Shown: piece after piece, positions 1-11,400 of the stretch
How the letters are laid out: each line of letters starts with the position of its first letter
Position numbering within the stretch: position 1 is the first letter of the stretch
Assembly (NCBI GenBank): GCA_950295325.1
Contig: OX485803.1
Span: 50,669,554 to 50,733,553 of the forward strand
Source: Polytrichum commune
Taxonomy: Eukaryota; Streptophyta; Polytrichopsida; Polytrichales; Polytrichaceae
Direction: 5' to 3'
DNA: 64,000 nucleotides
Notes under the pieces: model-generated
What the model was told of the DNA's origin: nothing
Database searches by the model: none
What the model saw: the letters and a program-made list of their open reading frames with translations, nothing else
Program-made: the position numbers and the translations under genes

Positions 1-494
1 TAGACATGTTGGGGACCTTGTGAAAAATCACCACTGGTCCCGACCAGGCTGAACTTTCTGAGCAGAGGAATTTTTCCCCATTGGTCGGGTAGGTGGGGGA
101 AAACTTTACATGCTGGGGAATTTTACCTTCTGACAATTGGCAGGGGCATAGCTGTAGCTGGCCTGTTTTGGGAAGGTGGCAATGCAAGAGGCATTGCCGG
201 CACGCTGTCTGCAACTCGGGAACTAACTAGCTAGCTAGTATGGGCTCTGCTTTGTTATGCTCTCGGTGTCTGACAAAATTATCTGTAAATGCTACAAGCC
301 CGATTCCTAAGTCTCAAGTGAAGCGTACCAATTTGTGTTTCTTGGTACAAAAATTTGTACTAATTTCTGTACCAATTTGTACTTTCCTGTACCAATTTGT
401 GTTTCTTGACTGTGCATGCTGCTTTCTGGTTGACTTGTTATGAGATGCCTCCGCAACGATTAGCCCGTCCTCAAGCTATGATCATCCTCTCAAC

Positions 495-720
495 TCCAAT
501 GATCGGGGAGAACCAGCAGTTAGTTACAAATGAAGTGGTTGAGTTTGAGAAATAACCGGTTGAAGTTCAAGACTGCAGGAAAATTACCAATCATTTTGGA
601 GGAATCTATGGAATATACCTCAATTTAATAAAGGAAAACCAAAGGATGTCAACATGTAACCAGTTGGACTTGCAAACACTAGGATCTCAACCGATTATGC
701 CCAAACAATCTCCCCGATCA
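495..720 (-). repeat. CCGGTT-rich dispersed repeat, copy 1
   Basis: This segment of about 225 bp matches, in inverted orientation, 26,200-26,430, and is related to 52,270-52,510 and part of 60,790-60,910. Shared landmarks are an 'aaccggtt' core, 'acatgttga' followed by a pyrimidine-rich stretch, and a 'gatcggggag' end. It has no coding potential and looks like a non-autonomous element or part of one. The class is not determined. Confidence 0.6.
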
Positions 721-1138
721 CTGCTCAACTCTCAAAGCCATGGAGGAAGCGTAGCTAGATTGATTGAGCATGGATGTTGATCCAGCTTTAGGAATCTGGC
801 AGAGCCTTATTGAACCCTGCATATACTGATTCTCTTGGAGTACAGATGTTCTTCAGTCACAACAACAAGGCTTCACACAGGTTTGGGTTTTGGAAGAAAT
901 AGACAGACAAACCAAATACATCCAAGACAAGATTTGGTTATTTCTATTTCTAGAATCCCATGAGGAAGTGAAGTGTAGGGTGGAAACGTCTGCAACTTTG
1001 GCTTGATAGCTAGAATTTTGGATTTTGGAGGGTCACAGTCACATTTTTGAGACAGTCTGTGGTTATACGCTTATTGGTGTCTGCAAAGTTCTTGAATTAT
1101 TTGTCAACAGATGGAATAACATTACTCAGCTGATGAGT

Positions 1139-1260
1139 TGTGTTCAGTTGTCTTGCCTTCAGATTCAATATGAAGTATTGGGATTCCGACATCCGGAGGT
1201 TTTATTCTTGAAACTACTATAGGGCCCATGAACACAGCTCATCACTAGGTAATGTTATGG
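1139..1260 (+). repeat. Dispersed repeat shared with 27,711-27,835
   Basis: About 120 bp align in the same orientation with 27,711-27,835. Both contain 'attcaatatgaag' and 'ccatgaacacaact/gctcatca' and end in 'taatgttatg/taatgctatg'. It looks like an old transposon fragment. Confidence 0.55.
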
Positions 1261-1617
1261 GAGTTCTTCCTCAGTTTGCTAGTGATGTATACTTGTTTCT
1301 GCTTGCCACTAAAGTTATGTTACATTCTTAAATAAATTGTTTTTTTAATATATATTCCGCTTAGAAGCTTATAATATGATAGTACAGAATAGGTTTCTAA
1401 AACCCCAGATGTAATTCTTTCCTCCTATGTTATACCTTATAAATGTGTAAGAAGATGTGTCATTCTCTGGTCTCACCTACATTGGAAATATTTTTGGAAG
1501 GGTGCCTTAAATTAATACAAACATGGACAAGTAGGAATGTATCATGACCCGAATATGATGAGAGATGTTTCACCACTTGAATAAGAAACCTACAATTCTG
1601 AATCATCTTTACTAAAC

Positions 1618-1975
1618 TAAGGGCCAGTTCACACGGGTCCCAGCATGGAGGCAAAGTCCCAACTTGTGAGTCTCAAGAAATCACTAAAATATGGTTAAAT
1701 ATCATTAAAGTCGGATCTTCATTATTTTATGCAAAAATATTCACATGATTTGGGTTGAGAGTTGGGTCTAGCTTTTTGCTCGACCCAACTCGTAGCACAA
1801 GACCCGAGCCTCAACTCCAAAAAGTGTTGCCATGTAGGCATTCATGTCATAATTAGGACTTAGGACTTGGGACCCCATGTGAAGTGGTAAGTCCCAACTT
1901 CCATGCTCTCAATGCTTGAGATTGGATGGATTGACCTCATTAAGACTTGGGTACCCATGTGAACCAACCCTAAAT
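1618..1975 (+). mobile_element. MITE with ~25-bp terminal inverted repeats, copy 1
   Basis: This non-coding element is about 355 bp long. Its left end 'AGGGCCAGTTCACACGGGT' is an imperfect inverted repeat of its right end 'ACCCATGTGAACCAACCCT'. A second full copy lies at 15,428-15,776. Internal landmarks shared by both are 'ttgagagttgggt' and 'cttaggacttgggac'. No transposase is present. A clean target-site duplication is not obvious, so the superfamily is left open. Confidence 0.75.
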
Positions 1976-2639
1976 TTACCAATTAATGAGGGTGATACTA
2001 ATTCAAGTCACATGCACAATCTAGCCAAATCTCAAAGTTACCAAGGGTTGAAGTTATTATTCGAGTGACACTAAATTTACGACTACGGTAAATACCATGC
2101 TCGTTTACCATAGATTTCAAGAAAATCAATGCATGTTTGTGACTAGTGCGTGACACATGCTTGTTAGTGGATAGTGCCAAGCACTGACACTTTTAGTGAT
2201 TAGTGCCAAATGTTGGTACTTTCATGCCAAGTGCCAAGATGAACAATGCTTCCTAGATCTTTTGGTGGCACTAATTCATAGCTTAAAGAAATTGAGTATC
2301 ACCTTCATTGATTTCCCACACTCATTAATTGGTATAGTTAATGTAGTTGCAACATCACTTTGGCAAATGATGATCCAAACGTTGCAATTGGAATTGTGAA
2401 GGGTCTTCTAGTCACCACCACAATAAACATCAATGACTTTCATTGTAAAAGGCTTTAGTCTATAAATGCAAGTAAGGGCTCTTAGGTCAAATATTTTAGA
2501 GTGAGATGTGATATTTCCTTGGAACATCTATATACAATGGAGTTTGTGGTGATAGTGACTTGACCCAAAATATAGTGAACACAACCCTTCTCAAAAAAAA
2601 AGGTGACATGGCATTTTGCCCTCATCTATTATTTGTTAC

Positions 2640-2945
2640 AACATGTCCAAGTTCACCACAATTGTTTGAAATTACAAACCCATGTGGTAGCAAAATGATT
2701 GCCACATAGGTTGGATTGAATAATTTTGGATGGTAATGAGCCACCAAATTTCTACAACTGGGTTGGGAGTCTACAAAAGATGGACATGTCCAACTAGCTT
2801 TCAAAAGAAAAATGGCCACATGCCAAAAATACTTTCCAAAACAAACATGTGACAAAAGAAACATGAAGCAAATGTGAAAAGGTGGGGGAAGACAAGTGCA
2901 AAAGGTGGACATGTTGGGGGAAACTAAGGGGAGGTGGTGGTCGTA
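2640..2945 (-). repeat. Dispersed repeat shared with 27,040-27,300
   Basis: Read on the minus strand, this matches 27,040-27,300: 'cacatgtttgttttgg', 'ggcatgtggcc', then 'catcttttgtggactccca' or close variants. The open frame across it on the minus strand has a cysteine-rich look, but it is a translation of repeat sequence and I do not call it a gene. Confidence 0.6.
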
Positions 2946-2959
2946 TTAAACAACATCTT

Positions 2960-5640
2960 TAGATATTATTTACTACATCAATTTCTATATGTCACATCAT
3001 ATTTTGGATTGATATGACATTTGTTTGTGAGTTGTTACTTATCTTTTTTGAAAATCATGCTCTTATGCCTTTCTTGAAATGATCTTTTAATATGTGCACC
3101 CATGCAATACGCAATTGAGTATATAATATTCATCAAAATAAAAGATATTTCATCCTTGTAACCCAATACCCATCCAAATTTGTAACAAAACTCATCCATA
3201 AAAAATAACTCTTTTAATTTTGAAGAAGGATAGTTATGAATTTCCAAATCAAGTTGGAGGGAAATTATGCAAGACAATGTGCTTATTAACTACACTACAA
3301 GTTCTTTATGGAGCGTAACATGCTTGTCATTAACAAAGAAAAATGCTCACAAGGGCTTTATATAATAGGTAAGGTCCTAGGGATGGGGCCTTATGTGAAT
3401 AAAGGCCTACATGAGGGCGGGAACCCAAAGGTTGGCCAATGTTCACGAAGGACCACAACCCTTACAAAGCGTAAAACCATTCCACAAAATTTGACCACTA
3501 GATTCAAGAGGCAATGGCAGCTCCGATTGCGTCACACAAGAAACCCTACCATGATCCCAGTGGACAATTTTGACACGTAAGGTGCCCATCAATTCCAAAG
3601 AGAAATTTGTGACATGGTTTACATGATTCAGAATGTCCAAGAGCAAGGGCGATGTGTGAATAAGGGCCCCTTCTAAGGGTGGGAGCCCAAGGGGTACGGT
3701 GAGCCCTTAATCATGCAAACCCCCCCCCCCACACACACACTTTTGGGCATTATCAAGCATAAGTGCCATAAGGTTTATTATGACCTTTAGGTATTGATTA
3801 GAGCACCTCAACCGTCAATCTACTTAAGGTCTTGGAGATGGGAGGATTTTGTTATGTTAGGGCCTGCTGGATTTAATGGCGGGATATTACCATTTGTAAG
3901 GCACCCGCCAACTAAGAAGAAGAAAAAGTTGTTGGGGTTTTACGGACTACATAACATACAAGAGGAGAGTGGATGATGAGTTGCAATAACAAAAAGACAT
4001 CTATTGACTCTCTTCCGTTATGGGACGTAAACGGTCTATTCATGGATGTAAATTATAGGTTGTGGATGAATTTCTCTCTACGTAGATTGGAAACCGCAAG
4101 CGAGTTGTTAGAAGTGCTATCCACTTGGATGAACGACTGGTTATGGCCAAGAAGCCCTTTCAAAGCAGGCAATCAGGCAGACGGGGAGGAGGCCAATTGT
4201 ACATGTACTTAATACCCAAGGAGGGAGAGATGTGCTAACCCCACCCCAACTTACATCTTAGGGGTGCTTTAGATGGGGGTCCAAGGGGGAGGGTCCAATA
4301 AAATGGAGCAATGCTATTGACCAAGAGGTGTAACTCATGCTAATGATCTGAACCAAGAAATGAAGCTCAAATAAGAGCTCATGTTTTGGAAAACCATTAT
4401 GAAAAGTAGGATTCAAAGGGTCCGGTACAAGGGTTCAATTCAATGTCCGGGGAGAACCAATATTTAGTGTAATGGCGGCCGATTGGTTTTGTGAAAAGTC
4501 CGGTTGAATTGGGAAAGTGGAGGATGTGAAACCGGTGCTTTTTAAAATAAAAATGGATTTCAACCGGCAACCATTTTGAGGAGGAGGATTTTTACCCGGA
4601 TGAATTGTGAAATAGGCGGAATTCATCCGGTTTGATTCATCTAGGGTTGGATATCATCTGGTTCTACGGTTTAGGTTGTGTGTTCGTTGTAGGCTTGTAG
4701 TGATTTGGTGAATGGCGGACATGCAAAGCATTTGCTTCATTATTACATTTCATTGTTGACGGCTAGTGTTTAGAATGCTTTATGCGTGTGTCTATGGAAG
4801 ATCTTCGTGGTGATCTTGATAACGTACTAATGGAAGCCATAGCTTTATGAAGGAACTCTACAAAGTTTAGATAGTTATTTTCACATCCACAAAGATACCT
4901 TTCAGGGTGTTTTCCTCTTGAAGGTGAAGATGATGCTGTTGATTTTGACTTTAATGAATTTCAATTGATGAATTTCATTTTTGTATATAGTATGGTATGT
5001 TAGGTTACTCTTTTATCATGCTATGGCCTCAAATCTAATATGAGGATTTAAGACCTACGTATGATAGAAGAGTAAATCCATGGCCATCAACCGGTTGATG
5101 GGTTATTATAGGTTCAACTCCTGCTATGGATAAATTGTTGATCATTGTGGTTGTTTCTTGTATGTAGTGAATTGTTGATCATTGTTGTTGGATGTTGATA
5201 TCATTACATATTATTGTTATATGTTGATATGTTCTTTGGAAGTTGTTGTTGAATCGTGTATGTTGTTTGTAGATATAAATATGTACATTGAAAAAACGAC
5301 TTACTTATCAATGCCCAAGTTTTTGACCGGTTGTCATTACAATGAAGAGGAAATTAGCCGACACTTGAAAAAAATTATAAGATATTGGCCAGTCCAAATT
5401 AATGACAACAAGTTTGCAACTGGTCAAATCCTTAAAAAACCGGTAGAAGTTGTGAAGGGGCGAATTTTAGCTGGTTGAGCTCAAAAGTCTCCCGAACCCT
5501 GGTTCAATTTGCCTAGCATTGCTTCAAATGGGTCCCTATGTTCTTGGACCGTGGCCCTCCCAAGTCTAATTAACGCCTGTCTTCATTTCAACGAGTTTTG
5601 CAAGGGCTTAGTCGAAAGTCGAGAAACCCTAATACCACCC
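2960..5640. other. Gene-free stretch with degraded repeats
   Basis: No gene is supported. A 45-60 bp motif containing 'gtgaataa(g)gg' and 'ggg(a/c)gggaacccaa(a)gg' occurs at about 3,372-3,435 and again at 3,647-3,705. Open frames at 3,308-3,580, 3,794-3,976 and 3,973-4,212 show no recognisable domain. CCGGTT-rich sequence is present at 4,430-4,640 and 5,300-5,510. Positions 5,655-5,690 hold a CT-rich tract just upstream of the maturase gene, which is a plausible core-promoter pyrimidine patch. Confidence 0.45.
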
Positions 5641-5754
5641 TAAACCGTAGCTTATTCTATCCACTCTCTCTCTCGTTCTTCGAGCAATCCGACAGAGGCA
5701 GACACGAAATTCTGGAGACCGCGACGATTGTTTTGATCGCTAATGTGATCTGCC

Positions 5755-7108
5755 ATGGCTGGTAGGGCTCGCAAATTTGGAAGCTCTGTTTCCACATCGC
5801 GGAGAATTTTGTTTGGGTTTAGTCGAAGGCCATGGGACCATCATCAGCAGGCTTGGAGTTTGCATTCGTGTCTCTTTCCTGGATTCCAATCGAATTCATC
5901 AGCACGTCATTCATCGTGGTTGCACCATCCTCCACAGGTAAATGGCTATACTTTCCGGAATGTGTTGCAAAGCCTTTCCTATAGAGCTTGACGTGTAGTT
6001 CAGGAATGTTCTTTGTCCGCTTTGCTACCTTCAAACCCTCTTTGCGAAGCATCAGGAAGGGCAAGAGTGCTCTCTACAAGGAATGTATCTTTTCTGGATT
6101 CCAATTTATCTCAGCATGTCATGCATCGTGGTTGCATCCTCCACAAGTAAATGACCATTTTTTTCTAGAATGTATTACTTTGCCTATCCCACAGAGCTCG
6201 ACATGTAATTCAGACATGTTATTGTCTTCTTTGGTAGCTTTAAATCCTTTTTGTGAATCATCGGGAAGGGCAAGACTGTTCTTTACAAGGAATATAACTT
6301 TTCTGGATTACAATCGATCTCATGAGCATGTCATTCGTTGTGGTTGCATCCTCCACAGGTGAATAGCCGTATTTTTCAAGAATGTGTTGCATTGCCTATG
6401 GCTCGGAGCTTGACATGTAGTTCAGGCATGTTATTTTCCACTTTGCTACCTTCAAACCCTCCTCGTGAAGCATCAGGAAAGGGGAGAGTGTTCTTTACAA
6501 GGAATGAAGGCACAGCGAGAGGAGCACTGGTTGAGGATGAAGGATGGAGCTCATCTTCAGAGAGCGAGGATGAAGTGGAACAGTACGATGTTAATGTGGA
6601 GAGAAGAACGAGCGATGACAATCACATCACAGCAAGGCCACATCTGATGGCCCCCATCCGAGACTTGATAGCGGATGCAGTGAAACGAGGGTATGCGAAA
6701 TACAACTCTTTGGGTCTGGCAAGGGCAACTGCAAACCCTAGGTTTGTCTCGGCGAAAGATAGCTCCATAGTAAATCATTATTCTGCGGTCATCAATGTCA
6801 TCGTGAAGTACTACTCCTTTGTGAACAAGAGATCGTCTCTTTGGAAGGTCACTTCCATTTATCGGAAGTCGTGTGCACTCACGTTAGCCAGGAAGCACAG
6901 TTTGCGGTCCTCCAAAGCCGCATTCAACAAGTATGGCCCTAATTTGAAAATCTCTGAGCCTGACCGGGAGCCTGTGATATTGTATTATCCTGACTCTTTA
7001 AAGACTACTGGAAAGTTCAATACAATGTCTGCTCGGTATAGTGAGGTGACCATCCTCCAGGAGCCTTTCGATAAGCGAGCTCGCAGGGTGGCTGGATTTA
7101 AGTCATAA
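5755..7108 (+). CDS. Nuclear-encoded group II intron maturase, domain X only (mitochondrial type)
   Basis: The C-terminal 200 codons, about 6,510-7,108, resemble the domain X (maturase/thumb) of plant mitochondrial intron-encoded maturases. Recognisable blocks are 'HLMAPIRDL', 'VNHYSAVINVIVKYYSFV', 'YRKSCALTLARKHSLRSS' and 'SLKTTGKFN'. The reverse-transcriptase domains and an endonuclease are absent. Domain X binds intron RNA and aids splicing. A start at 5,755 (tgccATGGCT) gives a basic, Ser/Arg-rich N-terminus suited to organelle import. A donor follows at 5,937/5,938. An acidic linker (SSSSESEDE) precedes domain X. Bases 5,881-6,507 are three tandem copies of a ~210 bp unit, and the exon junction is uncertain. 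A splice from 5,937 to 6,359 keeps frame, and an internal ATG lies at 6,398. I cannot tell an expressed gene from a recent pseudogene, but the last 250 codons are intact. Confidence 0.6.
5881..6507 (+). repeat. Three tandem ~210-bp copies inside the maturase gene
   Basis: Units begin at about 5,881, 6,096 and 6,305, giving periods of 215 and 209. Each contains 'ggatt(c/a)caat', a 'cctccaca(g/a)gt(a/g)aat' donor-like site, 'acatgta(g/a)ttcag' as an acceptor-like site, and 'ccttcaaaccctc' followed by 'ttacaaggaa'. Small indels put the copies in different frames. The unit spans the end of exon 1, a short intron-like piece and the start of the following exon. Confidence 0.85.
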
Positions 7109-8493
7109 ACACAAGTTCTTGTGATTCAAGATACTCCAAGAAAGGAAATGCAAGAAGGATAACAATCAATACGGAGTGTTTTCTTCAGTTCAAGCTCTTA
7201 CTGCACTCTTCACCATGGTAAGAAACTATATCCACCAATTTGGGGAAAATCGTCTCTAGTGAGTACAAACCCACACATAGTTAAATTGCACAATGCGTCT
7301 TTATTAAGTGCACTCAACTTAGGTCAACAGCGCAAGTGCAGCAAGGTCTGGTGGGTACACTGCGGAATTTGAGATAACCAAGAACATCTGTACATTGGCT
7401 CTTCAAATTATGTTTGTGGATTAATGGTTTATCTGGAGAAATTACTGCAAACACCAGTTGTTGATTCTTAAGCCCGTCTGAGAAATGAATGAAATTCAGA
7501 AAATGCAGCTGCTGTGAAGGATTGGCACCCCACCAATGACATCTTTATACGTATCACACAGCACATAGGTTATCATGTGCATGTGAATCTGCATAGCTGT
7601 AGGTTATAATACTTTGCACAACTGGATCTAAACTAATCAGTGGCAGTGAGTGATGGACTTCTTTTGGACCACTTATTTTCACCACTTACTTTCACTTCTT
7701 TTGAACAGTGTAGTATATAGGTGCTATAAATAAGCTTGGCATATACCAAGGAGATTGAAATATAAAAAGCAGATCGAAATGTTTGAATGCATCAAAATTA
7801 CAATGCTCAACAATTGACCAAGTTTGTGACCAAGATTTGATATCTAAGGTACATGAAAATTCACAATTCTGCACAGCACTGACTAAGAATTTGAACACCT
7901 CCCACTGAATTGTTTAACTGCAATTCTGTTAATAGAGTGTACACCCTATGGGTTACTTGAGCTTTGCAACATTGCTCTGTTTCTAAACTGCGTGTTGAAC
8001 AGCTTTGCACATATTACAACTTGGGCCTCATGACGCCAAGCACAAAATTCTGAAGGCTTTGTTGTGATCCATTAAAGGTCACCATTTCATTCATTGATGA
8101 ACTTAGCAGCTATAACATCTGCCTCTGCTCTGGTCCAATCTGAGAATCCAGGCTGCTGCTTCTACACCCTTTTTGTCTATCCTTACATCAACTACCTAGA
8201 CTCCCACTACATTCATTGCAAAGGCAATAGGTAATCTGATTTACCGTATTGACCATTGGTTGTAACAACGCGCAGGTGTTCTTGGTCAGACATCTATTTT
8301 ACATGAACGTTGATACACAATGAAAGATGAACTCTGCAGAGAAGAATAGAGCGAGCAGGGGGATGTGAAAGAATCTCTCATAAGTGTATGAATCTGCAGA
8401 ACAAAACGACACAGCAGACAGCTTGCCATCTGCCAGTGTCATTCCTGCCAACTATAAGTAGCCGTGGAAATATCCACAAACAATTGGGGGATC
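7109..8493. other. Intergenic space between convergent genes
   Basis: This separates the maturase gene stop from the stop of the minus-strand CMT1-like gene and should hold both 3' untranslated regions. I see no further gene, repeat family member or RNA gene in it. Confidence 0.5.
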
Positions 8494-11400
8494 TTAAAAG
8501 ACTCCAAGAAGAGTAGCAGCTGCAAATACAAGGAACAATACTCCTCCTGTGTAACCAATCTGCAAGTTCAAACAAGAGAAAATAAATTGAGAGATCACAG
8601 TATAGGAAGAACCATACAAATTACGTCTTGCAAGAGTTTATGGTGCTAAGATTGCAGCCCAAAACATTGATGAGCAACATAGGTGGACATCCAACTTAGA
8701 ACACTTAGCCTAAATCTACAATGCTTGCAAGAATAATCAAGCCAAAGACCTTTGAAATCTGTGAATGCTCTTGGTCAACTTCCTATAGATTGACAGCAAC
8801 TCACATTTTTGTAAAATAATAGTCGTTGTGAGGTGAGCACGGAAGTGGAACTGTGCCATTTGTTTTTGCAATTCATTTGTGAGAATAAGCCTCTGTTAGA
8901 ACAAAAGGGTGAAGAGGTGGAGACAGATGCTTACAACTTTTTCAGAGATGTATTGAGCAAGGAATGCCCCTCCAAGAACTGCAAGTGCAGTGGCTATCAC
9001 ATGACCTGCTATGGCGCCAGACGCCACCCCCCATGGTGACTGCTCCAAAGAATTCCCCCAAGAATTCCCCCATTTCATTAAAGAACTGGATTGATGCATC
9101 GAACTCCTTGTCCATTGCCCCACTAAGGTAAGCGTGTCTTAAATGGTGAGTTCTGTTGTTTGCCATGATTCTCAACTTGGATTTTAGAGTTGGGATTTTT
9201 CTTGGATCCGCAAATATGATACACGTTTTTAGCAGCAATTTGTGGAGTTTTCTGAGCTCCTCTGTTGCTGCTATGAATTTTCAAAGTCAAAAGTTCCAGA
9301 GCCATAAAATGACCAAGTAGCGCACCCCCCCCCCCCCCCACCCCCCCAAATTATGTTGACTAGTGAGCCTAAAATGCTTAACAAATTTTGAGCAAATAGT
9401 CCAATCTATTTTTTAACCATGATGCCTTTTTGGTGTCCATTCTTAGATCCACACCTAGCCACACATCTCTCAAATATATGTGTCTGATTGATATAACCAA
9501 CCTAATAAGGCACGTATACCTTCCTCGAATACCATACATGCAATTCGTAACCTTCACCTTTGTCTGGCTTAACAGCACAAAATATTGGGAATATTTCCTA
9601 GTCTCTTCACTGAAGCAAAAGTCCTCATGCCAGTAATTAACATCTGAAACCTCAAATGTTGAAGCAAATTTTAAAAAGAGCGCGTGTGAGGGCTGACCTG
9701 AGCAGCTCCAAGAGCAACAGTGGCCAGCATTGATCGATCACCCCATTCCTAAGGCAAACAAAGAAATCGATGCTAAAACATGAGTGTCAGATTTATAAAC
9801 CAATGGAGGGATGTTGGAACAAAGAAAATTTCTACTCTTTGGATGAATATATCAATTTCAATCACCAAGTAGAAATTCCAATAAAAGCTACACTAAAAAG
9901 TCCTATTAATGTGGGCCACAGTAATTCTCTAGAACCCACATTAATTTTCAACCCACGCCAAAATTTTCCTTTCAAAATGAGTGTGGACCATGTGTATCAT
10001 TTTTCTAGGAAATTGGTGTCAGTGACTATTTTATTTTATTCTACTTTTGATGTAAGGTGACTTTTTTCTTTTATGTAAGGTGTTGGTCAGAAGTCTCCAA
10101 GAAGACTTAGGGAAAGACCTGGGGTCTTGGGTCCAATTTATTTTCACATTAATTCCATCCAAACTAATAAGATTATTTAGTGTTCTGAGTTGTTGGACAC
10201 GCAATGTGGCATTGAGAAGGACTAATAAGGAAATACTTTAGTGATGCCAAGGATATTGTTGCATGAGTAAGCCATGAGTTGAGAACTTACGGCCACAAAT
10301 ATGAGACTGAATACTTCTGTCACCACTTCCAGTGGCGTAGCCATTCCCTTAGCCTGGATATACCGCAATATAAGTTCAACTCTAGAAATACAGAAAATTG
10401 TGCCATTTAAAGTGCACAAAGTAAAGGACCAAAGGAAGTCCATATGGTGCATTTGCAAGAAGAAATATGAATCAATGAAGAAGTCACATACTTGCAAGGG
10501 AAATATATCTTTGCTTATATTCAATGGCACGTTGATGTTGGTAGTGGCCTTATAACACTGATGAACAGTAAATGGGTATTCCTGTAGTACATTATGCACA
10601 ATATTTGAAGTGAAAATTCATAGTTGATCAGAGTAACATTTGTACCTCTTTCTCCAAAAATTCTTGGGCATCTGCGAGTTCACCCAACTCTGATGACTTT
10701 TCCAAGTCTTTAGCAGGTGCAGATGGCAGGTCCCAGGCAGCTTTGATTGAGCGGAACCCAAACCATATGAGGAGAGCCACAGCTGCATATTCTCCAATTG
10801 GAAGAGCTACAGATAGCAAAGACAAAGTTCAGTCAGTGCTGGAAATCACCGGGTTCCAATAAATTTACTTAGACCATTTCCTTCAAGAATAATACAGTAG
10901 GTCAGCATTAAAAGATATTGTCTATCATCACCCTTTTAACCTGAAGAGCCTTTAGAAGATGTGATCCAGCAAGAGAAAGTGGTCAGCTGATTGACAAATG
11001 ATTGCAAAAATTCATGATTAATGGCATGGAATGGTAAATTCCATGATTAATGATAAATTTCATGCAGATGCTTACTAGTTTGAAGTTGGGCTGGAACACT
11101 GTGGAATATGCGTCCTATGATGACAGAGATTACAGTCATCAGTGCAAGTGCACCACATGCTCCCACAAGAACCTGCACCCTTCAGACCAGTTCAAGAAAG
11201 ATGTGGCAATGGGTTTAACCTCATTAACAGAAATATGATTAAGGGCTGTTACTCCTACTTACTGAAAGACCAACTATTTACATTAACGTTGTTGTTACCT
11301 ACATCGTGTCTCTCAAACAATTATCACTAACAATTTAAGTTCAAAGATTCTCTCTCTTTCTCAGTACCAAATCCTCACAAAATAGATGCCCTATCATTAG

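Larger units (their letters stand above)
1..1617. other. Gene-free repeat-rich stretch
   Basis: No gene is recognised. Positions about 330-410 contain three close copies of a motif like GTACCAATTTGT. Positions about 495-720 carry a CCGGTT-rich repeat that recurs inverted at 26,200-26,430, and 1,139-1,260 resembles 27,711-27,835. The short open frames here lack codon bias or family motifs. Confidence 0.5.

Noticed and set aside
2622-2912. Cysteine-rich minus-strand ORF as a secreted peptide gene
   Set aside because: It is the translation of a dispersed repeat with another copy at 27,040-27,300 that does not preserve the frame.
3308-4212. Plus-strand ORFs as retrotransposon protein
   Set aside because: No reverse transcriptase, integrase or zinc-knuckle motif is visible and the frames are short and unrelated.
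6338-6397. Maturase gene start at 6,338
   Set aside because: The codon there is TTG. The first ATG in that frame is at 6,398, and an upstream exon at 5,755 with a good context is equally possible.
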